Positions 49,479-57,866 of a stretch of DNA of 64,000 bases are shown one piece after another. This DNA comes from IDS-8 sp964424805 (GTDB lineage Bacteria; Pseudomonadota; Gammaproteobacteria; Steroidobacterales; Woeseiaceae). Within the stretch, counting starts at the first letter, position 1. Each line of letters begins with the position of its first letter. The notes beneath the pieces were generated by a model, which saw nothing but the letters and a program-made list of their open reading frames with translations, was not told where the DNA came from and made no database searches. The stretch is from positions 24,239 through 88,238 of the forward strand of contig CAYRKH010000007.1 in the NCBI GenBank assembly GCA_964424805.1, written 5' to 3'. A program made the position numbers and the translations under genes.

Positions 49479-51565
49479 GTCTTTACCTCCTGCACCGCAA
49501 CGATGAGCGCATCGACGGCAACGGCTCCCCTCGGGGTGACGATGACCGGGTTGACGTCGATTTCCGCTACCTGGTCGCGCAGGGCGTCCACCATGGCTGA
49601 GAAACGCGCCGCCAGCTCGCAGAAAGCCTCGATGTCGCCGGGCGCGGCGCCGCGCACCCCGTCCAGCAAGGGCCGCATCTTCAAAGTATCGATTCTGCGC
49701 CGGGCGTACTCGTTGTCAAACGGCGGCAGCGCAAACACGGCGTCTTGCAGCACCTCGGCATGGATGCCGCCGAAGCCGAGCATCACGACGGGTCCGAACT
49801 GCGGATCGCGCTTCGCGCCCAGGATCATCTCGACGCCGGGTTCCGCCATGGCGGCGACGAGCACCCGTGGCCCGAGGCGGGCTTCGAAGTCTCGATAGGC
49901 GTCGCGCAACGTTTCGGCGTTTTCGATGCCCAGCGCCACGCCGCCCTTGTCCGACTTGTGCGCCAGGCCGGGTGCCGCCGTTTTCAGCACCACCGGGAAG
50001 GCGACTTCCGGCAGCACGCTTTCGAGCTCCGCGGCCGATTCGATCACGCGAAACGGCGTGATCGGTATGCCGAAATCGTGCAGCAGTTGAAGCGAACGCG
50101 CCTCGTCCAGTATCGCGCCGTTTTGCAGCTCGCCGCGCCAGGCCCCGACCGCATCGGCCGGAGCGCGAGGCGGCTCGGCCGCGGGCTCGGCGCGCCGGTC
50201 GCGGTACCTCATGAGTGCACGCACGCCCGTGAGGAACGCCGGCACGCCGTCCAGCACCGGGAAGCCCGCGTGCGTGGCTTCGACGACGAGGCGGTCGCCG
50301 CCGGTGCCCTGGCGGGCAGCGACCAGCGCCACCGGCTTTCCCGACGCCGCCTGCGCGCGCCGCATGTAATCGACGTACACCGGGTAGATCATGCCCTCCG
50401 GCGCCCGGTCGTGCAGCACCGCGCCCATGGCGGCGCCGGGGTCCTGCATCATCGCGGCCAGGCAGCCGCTCATGATGTCGCCCGCGTCTTCGCCACCGCG
50501 GCTCCAGGCATCCAGCGGGTTCACCGGGGGCAGGCCCGGCTCCAGCCGCGCCTCGAGCGCCGCGGCCGTCTCCGGCTGCAGCTCGGTGAGCGGCACACCG
50601 TGCTCATCGGCGAGGTCCACCATGAGCTGGCGCTCGCCGCCGGAATCGTGCAGCGTCACCAGTCCGCCGGGACCCAGGGGGTCGAGCTCCGCGAACAGGA
50701 TCAGCGCCGTCGCCAGCTCGTCCATGTCGCGCACGCGCTGCACGGCATAGCGATCGAAGAGGGCATCGTAGGCCGCATCGTCGCCCGCCATCGCGCCGGA
50801 ATGCGAAATGGTGAGGCGCGCCGCGCGATCGGTTCGCCCGACTTTCAGCGCAACGACCGGAATGCCCTTGTCGAAGGCTTTCGCCAGCGCCGCCTGGAAT
50901 CCGTCCGGGTTGCGCGCCGTCTCGACGAACAGTCCGACAACGCGCGTCTCCGGCAGGTCCAGCACGAAATCGAGGTACTCGTCCATCGTGACGCCGAGCT
51001 CGATGCCGGTCGACACGGCGAAGTTGATGCGCAGCCGCTCGTCGCCGTCGATGATGCCGGACATGCCCGAACCGGAATGGCTGATCAGGCTGACCCGGCC
51101 GGGCGGCTCATGGTGACGGCTGTCGAAGCCGCAGGCCCAGACGCCGTCCCGGACGTTGTAGAAACCCATACCGTTCGCGCCGCACACGAGCATGCCGGCC
51201 TCCCGGATCTTCGCGCGCACACGCTCCCGGAGATCGGGCGTCGTGTCCTCGTCCAGCGTGAGGGCCGACATCAGCACGGCCGCGGGGATGCCGAGGGCGA
51301 TCGCTTCGTCCAGCAGCGCTTCCACGCGCGTGTCCGCCACGCCGAAGATCAGCAGCTCGGGAACGGCAGGGAGATCGGCGAGCCGGCCGTAGCACTTGAG
51401 GCCCTTCAGCTCGTCGTGGCGCGGGTTCACGGGATAAATATCGCCGGCAAAACCGCCGCGCAGCAGGTTCTTAAGGGTCCACTCGCCCAGGGAGCCGGGG
51501 CGCGCCGACGCGCCCACGACCGCGACGCTTCGCGGCCGCAGCAGGGGATCGAGCCGATGAGCCAT
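49475..51565 (-). CDS. ADP-forming acyl-CoA synthetase (acetate-CoA ligase family)
   Basis: A 696-residue protein with alpha and beta subunits of the ADP-forming synthetase fused. N-terminal CoA-binding Rossmann domain (about 5-130, VAVVGASARPGSLG), ligase domains (about 145-460) with the phosphorylated His255 in ISHSGAMAGDD, and a C-terminal ATP-grasp domain (about 480-690, VVLKTAAPGLAHKSDKGGV and EIDVNPVIV). It links a carboxylic acid to CoA with ATP-to-ADP conversion. DMSP-CoA lyase DddX belongs to this superfamily, so a methylated-osmolyte substrate is possible but unproven. It is coupled by 4 bp to the aldehyde dehydrogenase gene. Confidence 0.87.
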   Translation of the reverse strand: MAHRLDPLLRPRSVAVVGASARPGSLGEWTLKNLLRGGFAGDIYPVNPRHDELKGLKCYGRLADLPAVPELLIFGVADTRVEALLDEAIALGIPAAVLMSALTLDEDTTPDLRERVRAKIREAGMLVCGANGMGFYNVRDGVWACGFDSRHHEPPGRVSLISHSGSGMSGIIDGDERLRINFAVSTGIELGVTMDEYLDFVLDLPETRVVGLFVETARNPDGFQAALAKAFDKGIPVVALKVGRTDRAARLTISHSGAMAGDDAAYDALFDRYAVQRVRDMDELATALILFAELDPLGPGGLVTLHDSGGERQLMVDLADEHGVPLTELQPETAAALEARLEPGLPPVNPLDAWSRGGEDAGDIMSGCLAAMMQDPGAAMGAVLHDRAPEGMIYPVYVDYMRRAQAASGKPVALVAARQGTGGDRLVVEATHAGFPVLDGVPAFLTGVRALMRYRDRRAEPAAEPPRAPADAVGAWRGELQNGAILDEARSLQLLHDFGIPITPFRVIESAAELESVLPEVAFPVVLKTAAPGLAHKSDKGGVALGIENAETLRDAYRDFEARLGPRVLVAAMAEPGVEMILGAKRDPQFGPVVMLGFGGIHAEVLQDAVFALPPFDNEYARRRIDTLKMRPLLDGVRGAAPGDIEAFCELAARFSAMVDALRDQVAEIDVNPVIVTPRGAVAVDALIVAVQEVKT

Positions 51566-51696
51566 AGTGTCCTGTCCCGTGAATAAACCCGTTATTTCGC
51601 TCGCGAATTGTTGCGACTGGCCAGACGCGGAATCGCAGCGCCACCGGGCGCAAAAAGGCGCGGCGAAACCGCGAGTTTATCGGCGGGGCAGGACAC

Positions 51697-52896
51697 CTAG
51701 TAGGGACCGGGCGGGGTCGCTCGGCGGCGCGGCGGGTCCCAGAACGGCTTGTCGACGACCGTGGCTTTCGCCATCACCCGCGACCAGTGCATCTCGCGCT
51801 GGTAGTAGATTTCCACGAAGAGCTCGTTTCCGGGATGGCCGTGCGGCGCCTCCACGGTACCGAGCGCGATGTTCTTCTTGCACACCGGCGACCAGCAGGC
51901 CGAGGTGATGAACCCTACCTGCTTCCGGCGTCCTTTGGATGCGCGATAGATATAAGAGTGATGAGCCGGCTTGTTGCCCTCGATGTCGAGCTTGACGAGC
52001 TGCCACTTCGAGCCCCGGCGCTTTTCCTCGGCCAGCGCCCGGCGGCCGTTGAAATTCGGCTTCTTGAAGTCGACGAGCCAGTCGAGCCCCAGCTCGAACG
52101 GCGAGCGTGAGCGTCCCGTGCGCACCGTGCCCAGCCCGGGCAGGAAATCGACCCCCGCCGTCAGGAACCCGGCCTCGATGCGCGACAGGTCCAGCGCCTC
52201 GGTACCGATCGCGCGGATGCCGTGGAGCTTGCCCGCTTCGAACAGGGCATCCCACAGCGCTTCCGCGCGCGCGTTCTCGATCCAGAGCTCGTAGCCGAGA
52301 TCGCCGGTGAAGCCCGTGCGCGACACCATCAGCTCGCTGCCCTGGAAATCGAAATGCATGAGGCCGAACGGCTTCAGCGTTTCCAGCCCGTCGAGGCCCA
52401 GCTTCTGCATCACGCTGAACGAGGTCGGGCCCTGGACCGCGAGCGCCGCGATCTCGGCCGTCTCCTCGGTGATCTCCACGTCCATGCCGATGGCGGCGTC
52501 GGCCAGCCACGAGAGGTGCCGTTCCTGCGAGCAGAGGCGGTATTCACCCTCGCGGAGGTGGAACAGCGTCCCGTCGTCGATCACCTGCCCCTGGTCGTCG
52601 CACCACACCGCGTACGCCACGCGCCCCGGTTTGATCTTCCGCATGTCGCGTGTCACGAGGCGATCGACGTAATCCAGCGCGTCCGGACCCTTGATGCGGT
52701 ACTTGGTCATCGGCGTCAGGTCGAACACGCCGGTGCTGTTGCGGATCGCGAAATACTCAAGGCTCGCATCGTAGAGCGCGTCGGCGCTGGTGTAGCCCTT
52801 CCACTCGTGCCAGGCGTCCAGGCGATCGAGTGCTTTCAGGCGGGAATAAAACGGCGTGCGGAGCCTGCCTTGCAAAACTTCAGCTACGTTATTCAT
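51697..52896 (-). CDS. GcvT/DmdA-like tetrahydrofolate-dependent methyltransferase
   Basis: A 399-residue aminomethyltransferase-fold protein. RNSTGVFDLTPMTKYRIKGPD, then DRLVTRDM, LAVQGPTSF and SRTGFTGDLGYELWI mark the folate-binding GcvT domain. The C-terminal barrel includes FITSACWSPVCKKNIALGTV and ends VVDKPFWDPPRRR, which resembles DMSP demethylase DmdA more than glycine cleavage T-protein. GcvP and GcvH are not nearby, so a stand-alone demethylase for a betaine, sulfonium or methylglycine is likelier. AGGAGAG before the ATG partly overlaps the end of a REP-like repeat. Confidence 0.83.
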   Translation of the reverse strand: MNNVAEVLQGRLRTPFYSRLKALDRLDAWHEWKGYTSADALYDASLEYFAIRNSTGVFDLTPMTKYRIKGPDALDYVDRLVTRDMRKIKPGRVAYAVWCDDQGQVIDDGTLFHLREGEYRLCSQERHLSWLADAAIGMDVEITEETAEIAALAVQGPTSFSVMQKLGLDGLETLKPFGLMHFDFQGSELMVSRTGFTGDLGYELWIENARAEALWDALFEAGKLHGIRAIGTEALDLSRIEAGFLTAGVDFLPGLGTVRTGRSRSPFELGLDWLVDFKKPNFNGRRALAEEKRRGSKWQLVKLDIEGNKPAHHSYIYRASKGRRKQVGFITSACWSPVCKKNIALGTVEAPHGHPGNELFVEIYYQREMHWSRVMAKATVVDKPFWDPPRRRATPPGPY

Positions 52897-52910
52897 GTTC
52901 GATCTCTCCT

Positions 52911-52978
52911 GCAGGAGCGCGCACGACGTGCGATGCCCGTCCGGCCATCGTGGCATCGCGCGCCATGCGCGCTCCTGC
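52911..52978. repeat. REP-like inverted pair, GCAGGAGC variant
   Basis: GCAGGAGCGCGC at 52911 faces GCGCGCTCCTGC ending at 52978. This copy has GCAGG in place of GTAGG on one arm and the compensating change on the other, so the pairing is preserved. Its left end abuts the CTCCTGCAGGAG palindrome whose minus strand carries the ribosome-binding site of the GcvT-like gene. Confidence 0.8.
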
Positions 52979-53001
52979 AGTGCAAATCCTGCCGGCCATC
53001 G

Positions 53002-54546
53002 TCATGCCGGTTTCTCCCGCGACAGGATGGCGCGCGCGGCGTTCCGGCCGCAGGCGCCCGAGATGCCGCCGCCGGGATGCGTGCCTGCGCCGCAAAGGTA
53101 CAGCCCCTCCAGCGGCATGCGGTACTGCGCCGCGCCGGCCACCGGCCGGACGAACAGGAACTGGTCCAACGTGAGCTCGCCGTGGTGCCAGTGCCCGCCG
53201 GTGATGCCGAATTCGCGTTCGATGTCGGCCGGCGTCAGCAACTCCGCCGCGGTGATGCGCCCGGGCAGGTCCGGGGCGTAGGCCGCGATGGTGTCGATTG
53301 CCTGCTGGCGGAACGCGTCGCGGGCGGCATCGGTCCAGCCGCCCTTGAGCGAGTACGGTGCGTACTGCACGACGGCAGAAAGCACCTGTTTGCCCGCGGG
53401 GGCGAGGGTCGCGTCGCGGAAGCTCGGGAACGTGATCTCGATCACCGGGTCAGGCGAGTTCTCGCCGTACTTGGCCGGGTTGAACGCGCGCTCGACGTAG
53501 TCCGCGTCAGGCGCGATGACCAGCCGGTCGCCGAACTCGCGCTTCTCGAGGCCGTCGATCGCCGGTAGTCCGTCCAGCGCCAGGTGCAGCTTGGCAGCAT
53601 TGCCGCGCATGCGGATGTTGTTGATACGCCGCGTGAAGCCCGTCTCGACGTGGCGGCTGCCCACGAGTTCGAGGACGGTACGCTTCGGATCGGCGTTGGA
53701 AACGACGGTCAGGCTCCGGAAAGTGTCGCCCGCTTCGGTCTCCACGCCGGTGGCGCGCCCGTTCTCGACGATCACGCGTTTCACCGGTGTGCTGGTCTGG
53801 ATCTGTACGCCGAAGCCGCGCGCGCAGGCCGCGAGCGAGTCGCTGATGCCGCTCATGCCCCCGGCCGGCAGCGACAGCTTGCCGTGGTTGCCGCACAGCC
53901 GATAGAGGTAAGTCAGGATCGTGTTCGGCGAGCGCGGTCCGAGATGCGTGCCGAGCACGGCGTCGAATGAAACGGCGCCCTTCAGGAGCGGGTTCTCGAA
54001 CCGCTCCTCGACCTCGTCGTATACGTTCATGCCGATGACGCGCAGGAACTCCCGCATGTCCTTTTTGCCCAGCCGGCGCAGGTCGAGGCCCAGCTCGGCA
54101 AGGGTCAGCACGTCGCGCCGGGAGCCGTGCGCGAGCCGCGGCGGTGCACGGTTCAGGAACTTGGCCAGCAGGTCGGCGAAGCGGCACATCCGGTCGTGGA
54201 AATCCCGGTAGCTCGCGCGGTCGGCATCGGCGACGCCGTCGACCTTGCCGCCTTTCAGCCGCAGGTGCTTGCCGTCCCGCGCCAGCGCGACCGTCGAGAG
54301 ATTGTCGGCCGCCAGCGCCGGTTTCAGGCCGAGGTCGCCCGTCACCTGCGGCTGGAGCTGGTAGAGGAGGTGCGCGCAGGACGATACGGAAAAGCCTTCG
54401 GCAAACGGGCGCGTGCGTCCGGCACCGCCGACGTCCTTTGCCGCTTCCAGTACCAGTACCTTTTTGCCGGCCCGGCCGAGGGTGGCGGCGCAGACGAGAC
54501 CGTTGTGCCCCGCGCCGATGACGATGGCGTCGTACTGTTCAGTCAT
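53002..54546 (-). CDS. FAD-dependent oxidoreductase, PYROXD2/phytoene desaturase-like (copy 2)
   Basis: A 514-residue flavoprotein. Rossmann motif DAIVIGAGHNGLVCAATLG (about 6-24), GG doublet in AKDVGGAGRT, and C-terminal GLYLCGAGTHPGGGISGACG. The substrate region (about 120-330) differs strongly from its neighbour. Its ATG overlaps the end of the next flavoprotein gene by 8 bp, so the two are translated together and may form a heteromer. The family catalyses dehydrogenations; here amine or CoA-ester oxidation is conceivable. No closer assignment is possible. Confidence 0.87.
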   Translation of the reverse strand: MTEQYDAIVIGAGHNGLVCAATLGRAGKKVLVLEAAKDVGGAGRTRPFAEGFSVSSCAHLLYQLQPQVTGDLGLKPALAADNLSTVALARDGKHLRLKGGKVDGVADADRASYRDFHDRMCRFADLLAKFLNRAPPRLAHGSRRDVLTLAELGLDLRRLGKKDMREFLRVIGMNVYDEVEERFENPLLKGAVSFDAVLGTHLGPRSPNTILTYLYRLCGNHGKLSLPAGGMSGISDSLAACARGFGVQIQTSTPVKRVIVENGRATGVETEAGDTFRSLTVVSNADPKRTVLELVGSRHVETGFTRRINNIRMRGNAAKLHLALDGLPAIDGLEKREFGDRLVIAPDADYVERAFNPAKYGENSPDPVIEITFPSFRDATLAPAGKQVLSAVVQYAPYSLKGGWTDAARDAFRQQAIDTIAAYAPDLPGRITAAELLTPADIEREFGITGGHWHHGELTLDQFLFVRPVAGAAQYRMPLEGLYLCGAGTHPGGGISGACGRNAARAILSREKPA

Positions 54547-56155
54547 CGCCGAAGTTCTCCGGAACGGTGTTGCGGCGCTTCAGGTCCATGAGGATTTCGC
54601 GAGCGGCGTTGGCGCCCGGTGCCGCCATGACGCCGCCGCCCGGGTGCACGCTCGAGCCGCACATGTAAAGTCCGGGAACCGGTGCGCGGTATTGCGCGTA
54701 TCCCGGCACCGGGCGGTTGAACAGGAGCTGGTCCATGGTGAGTTCGCCGTGGAAGATGTTGCCCTCCGAGAGACCCGCTTCCCGCTCGATGTCCTCCGGC
54801 GTGCGGATCTCCACGTGCAGGATCAGGTCCTTGAAGTCGGGGCTGTAATTCCCGATCTGGTCGATCACGGTCTGCGCGAATGCCTGGCGTTCGGGCTCCG
54901 TCCAGTCGCGGCCTTCGACCTTGTACGGGCAGTACTGGACGAAGCAGCTCATGAAATGTTTGCCGGGTGGCGCCATGGTCGGGTCCGTCACCGTGGGGAT
55001 GACCATGTCGACGTACGGGTCCTTCGACCAGGTACCTTCCTTCCAGTCGTCGTACGCGCGCTCCATGCGCTCCATCGAATCGATAAAGTGCATGTCACCG
55101 TCGAGCAGCGGGTTGTTTTTCGGCAGTGCAGGGAAGGTCGGCATGCCGTCGAGTGCGATGTTCAGCTTGCCCGAGGAGCCGCGGATCTTGAAATTCTTCA
55201 CGCGCTGGTAGAAGTCGGCGGGAACGTCACCCTCATCCATGCACGTGAGGAACGTGCGCTTCACGTCCATCGCCGACACCACGATCCCGGCGTCGATCTC
55301 CTCGCCGTTGGTTAGCGCGACACCCTTGGTCCTGCCGTTCCTCACGACGATCTTCTCTACGCCCGCATCGGTACGCAGCTCCCCGCCGTAGGACTGGAAT
55401 GCGCCCGCGATGGCTTTCGAGACCGCACCCATGCCGCCGCGCGCGTAGCCCCAGGAACCGATGTTGCCGTCGACCTCACCCATGTAATGGTGCAGCAACA
55501 CGTAGGCGGTGCCGGGTGAGTGGATGCCGAGTGCCGTACCGATGATGCCGCTGCCGGACAGCGACGCCTTGATAACGTCGGTTTCGAAATACTCGTCGAG
55601 GTATTCGGCCACGCTCATGGTCCAGAAGCGGATGGTCTCGTACATCCGGTCTTCGCCCATCTCGTAAAAGCGGCGGCCGAGGTGAGCGAGCTCCTTCAGG
55701 TCTCGCGGCTTGAACGAGGTCGGGTCTGGCGGAGTGCGCAGCAGCGAATCGCGGATGAAGCGGGTCTGCCGCATGACGTCGGCGGAGTAGCGCTCGTACG
55801 CGTCGGCGTCCTTTTTCGAAAAGCGTGCGTACTCGCGGTGCGCGACTTCGGAATCCCAGTAGGAGCCGAAGTAGTCGCCGTTTTCCATGAACGTGACGCC
55901 GCCCCCGTAGGGCGTTACCTGCAAGCCGTGCCGGTGCAACTCCAGCGCGCGGAAGATCTCCGGGCGCAGGAGCGAGCACACGTACGAGCAGTTGGAGTAG
56001 ATCCAGTCCTTGTAGAGGTTACGGCTGACCGCGGCGCCGCCGATGTAGTCGTTCTTCTCGACGCACAACACGTTCAGGCCGGCCTTCGCGAGAAAGGCAG
56101 CATTGGTCAGGCCGTTGTGCCCGGCGCCGACGACGATGGCATCATACGTTTTCAT
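54539..56155 (-). CDS. FAD-dependent oxidoreductase, PYROXD2/phytoene desaturase-like (copy 3)
   Basis: A 538-residue flavoprotein. Rossmann motif DAIVVGAGHNGLTNAAFLA, GG doublet in NDYIGGAAVS, C-terminal GLYMCGSSVHPGGGVMAAPG. An Asp/Trp/Tyr-rich segment (FGSYWDSEVAHREYARF, about 117-133) is distinctive. The ATG at 56155 is chosen; the frame is open 22 codons further but into a REP repeat. It is the first of the coupled flavoprotein pair and lies downstream of the class III aminotransferase. Confidence 0.87.
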   Translation of the reverse strand: MKTYDAIVVGAGHNGLTNAAFLAKAGLNVLCVEKNDYIGGAAVSRNLYKDWIYSNCSYVCSLLRPEIFRALELHRHGLQVTPYGGGVTFMENGDYFGSYWDSEVAHREYARFSKKDADAYERYSADVMRQTRFIRDSLLRTPPDPTSFKPRDLKELAHLGRRFYEMGEDRMYETIRFWTMSVAEYLDEYFETDVIKASLSGSGIIGTALGIHSPGTAYVLLHHYMGEVDGNIGSWGYARGGMGAVSKAIAGAFQSYGGELRTDAGVEKIVVRNGRTKGVALTNGEEIDAGIVVSAMDVKRTFLTCMDEGDVPADFYQRVKNFKIRGSSGKLNIALDGMPTFPALPKNNPLLDGDMHFIDSMERMERAYDDWKEGTWSKDPYVDMVIPTVTDPTMAPPGKHFMSCFVQYCPYKVEGRDWTEPERQAFAQTVIDQIGNYSPDFKDLILHVEIRTPEDIEREAGLSEGNIFHGELTMDQLLFNRPVPGYAQYRAPVPGLYMCGSSVHPGGGVMAAPGANAAREILMDLKRRNTVPENFGDD

Positions 56156-56174
56156 TGATTCTCGGATTACCCCT

Positions 56175-56243
56175 GTAGGAGCGCGCATCGCGGCGACGCG
56201 ACGGTCCACCCGCATGGGCATCGCGCGTAATGCGCGCTCCTAC
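56175..56243. repeat. REP-like inverted pair
   Basis: GTAGGAGCGCGC at 56175 faces GCGCGCTCCTAC ending at 56243, between the aminotransferase and flavoprotein genes of the same operon. The centre holds GGGCATCGCGCG. An intra-operonic hairpin of this kind could stabilise the upstream message or reduce downstream expression. Confidence 0.85.
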
Positions 56244-56293
56244 ATGCGAAAAGCGGCGGTCGTTGCCGGCCGCCGCCTCGTGGTCCTTGTCAT

Positions 56294-57628
56294 TTATGCC
56301 GTGTGGACGCGACTGCTGGTAGCCGGCAATTTCTTCAAAGTAATGTCTACTGCGCGTTCGAATTTGTCCAGAGTTTCCTCGAGACATTTCACATCATGAG
56401 CCTCACACATGAACCACGGCTCGCGTGAATCCGGTTCGACCAATACGCCAAGCTCGTGCAGCTCAGGCGCCAGTGTGTCGTAGAACTCATAGTCGGTATT
56501 CACCCAGTCCCGGTAGTCGCGCGGCGGGCTTTCGCTGAAGAAGAGCCCGGTCATCGACGGATGGCCGGTGAAACAGTGCGCGATGCCGCGCGCCGACAGG
56601 ATCTTCCTCAGGCCGTCCTGCAGGTCGCGGCCGTAGCGTTCGAGAGTCGCCAGCGCATCGGTCTCATCGAGGATCTGCAGCGTGCGGTTCGCGGCCGCCA
56701 GGGACACGGAATGGCCCGTGAACGTGCCGCCGTGCACCACGCCTGCGCCGACGTTGCGCATGACGTCCTCGCGGCCGGCGACGACGGAGATCGGATAACC
56801 GTTCGCCATCGCTTTCGCGAAGGTGCACAGGTCCGCTTCGACGCCCAGCAGCTCCTGCACGCCGCCTTTCGCGACCCGGAAACCGGTTTTCACTTCGTCG
56901 ATGATCAGGAGAACGCCATAGCGGTCGCAGAGCGTGCGGACGTCCTGCATGTATTCACGCGTCGCCGTCAGGCTGCAGCAGTTGCCCATGATCGGCTCGA
57001 TCAGGAACGCGCCGACATCCTGGTGGTGCTTCTTCAGCACGTCCTCCAGGGCCGTGGCGTCGTTCAGCGGCACAGTGTGGAACAGGCGCTTGAGCATGGC
57101 CGGCACGCCTTCGCCGTAGGGCAGGATCGCCGGTTCGCCGTCCTGCGGCGTCCATTCCTCGACGTCGGTGTACCACAGCACTTCATTGAAGACACCATGG
57201 TAGCCGCCTTCCATCACGATATGGCCGTCCTTGCCGGTATGGGCGCGCGCAATGCGCAGCGCGGCCATGACGGCCTCGGTTCCCGAGTTCGAGAAGCGCA
57301 CGAGCTCCGCTGCCGGCACCATGCGGCTGATGCGGCTGGCGACTTCGTATTCCATTTCGGTGGACAGGGCGAAGACGCCCCCGACCTCGATGCCTTCACG
57401 GGCGGCCTGGTCGACGCGCTCATCGGCATAGCCCAGGATCGCCGGCCCGTAGGCGAGGCGATAATCGATGTATTCGTTGCCGTCGATGTCCCACAGCCGC
57501 GCGCCTTTGGCGCGGCGTGCATAGATGGTTTTCTCGTCGCCCCAATAGCGGAAGTTGGATGAAACGCCCAGGGGCAACTTCTGGTTGGCTTTGCGGAAGT
57601 GGTTATTGGATCGGGTCAGGCACCTCAT
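56294..57628 (-). CDS. Class III PLP-dependent aminotransferase, glutamate-1-semialdehyde aminomutase-like
   Basis: A 444-residue fold-type I aminotransferase. PLP Lys272 is in TFAKAMANGYP, Asp244 in LIIDEVKTGFR, and the phosphate-binding FSNSGTEAVMAALR at about 112-125. The protein resembles GSA aminomutases in sequence, but its setting in a catabolic operon argues for transamination of an amino acid, amine or beta-amino acid. GGAGG just upstream fixes the ATG at 57628. It diverges from the BetI-like regulator gene with a perfect palindrome in front of its start. Confidence 0.88.
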   Translation of the reverse strand: MRCLTRSNNHFRKANQKLPLGVSSNFRYWGDEKTIYARRAKGARLWDIDGNEYIDYRLAYGPAILGYADERVDQAAREGIEVGGVFALSTEMEYEVASRISRMVPAAELVRFSNSGTEAVMAALRIARAHTGKDGHIVMEGGYHGVFNEVLWYTDVEEWTPQDGEPAILPYGEGVPAMLKRLFHTVPLNDATALEDVLKKHHQDVGAFLIEPIMGNCCSLTATREYMQDVRTLCDRYGVLLIIDEVKTGFRVAKGGVQELLGVEADLCTFAKAMANGYPISVVAGREDVMRNVGAGVVHGGTFTGHSVSLAAANRTLQILDETDALATLERYGRDLQDGLRKILSARGIAHCFTGHPSMTGLFFSESPPRDYRDWVNTDYEFYDTLAPELHELGVLVEPDSREPWFMCEAHDVKCLEETLDKFERAVDITLKKLPATSSRVHTA

Positions 57629-57687
57629 ATGGCCTCCATGTGGCTTCGGGAGCCCAGCATCGCACGAGGGCAGCGTGGAAGTCCAGA

Positions 57688-57713
57688 AAAATGAATGAAT
57701 ACTCATTCATTTT
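57688..57713. promoter_or_regulatory. Perfect palindromic operator, AAAATGAATGA-N4-TCATTCATTTT
   Basis: An 11-bp perfect inverted repeat (57688-57698 and 57703-57713) with a 4-bp spacer lies 60 bp upstream of the aminotransferase start, in the divergent region with the BetI-like gene. Its AT-richness stands out against the GC-rich surroundings. It is the likely binding site of that TetR-family regulator. Confidence 0.65.
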
Positions 57714-57781
57714 GTGGCAGGATGCGGTCTCCGGCAGGGCCGGATACCTGCACCCGGAGCGCATTTTGCGCAAGAATCAGT

Positions 57782-57849
57782 GTAGGAGCGCGCATCGCGC
57801 GCGATGCCCCGGCGGCAAAAGTGGCATCGCGCGCCATGCGCGCTCCTAC
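57782..57849. repeat. REP-like inverted pair
   Basis: GTAGGAGCGCGC at 57782 faces GCGCGCTCCTAC ending at 57849. The ribosome-binding site CAGGAGGG of the BetI-like gene begins two bases beyond the right arm. Confidence 0.85.
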
Positions 57850-57866
57850 ACAGGAGGGACGACACC

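Noticed and set aside
49745..51586. A 613-codon open frame opposite the ADP-forming synthetase gene
   Set aside because: Its composition is that of a reverse-complement shadow, and the synthetase on the other strand has all its motifs.
51697..52896. Glycine cleavage system T protein
   Set aside because: There is no gcvH or gcvP beside it and the C-terminus looks DmdA-like, so I kept a broader call.
56294..57628. Glutamate-1-semialdehyde aminomutase (hemL) for tetrapyrrole synthesis
   Set aside because: Sequence resembles hemL in general, but the operon is catabolic and under a BetI-like regulator. A transaminase role is likelier.
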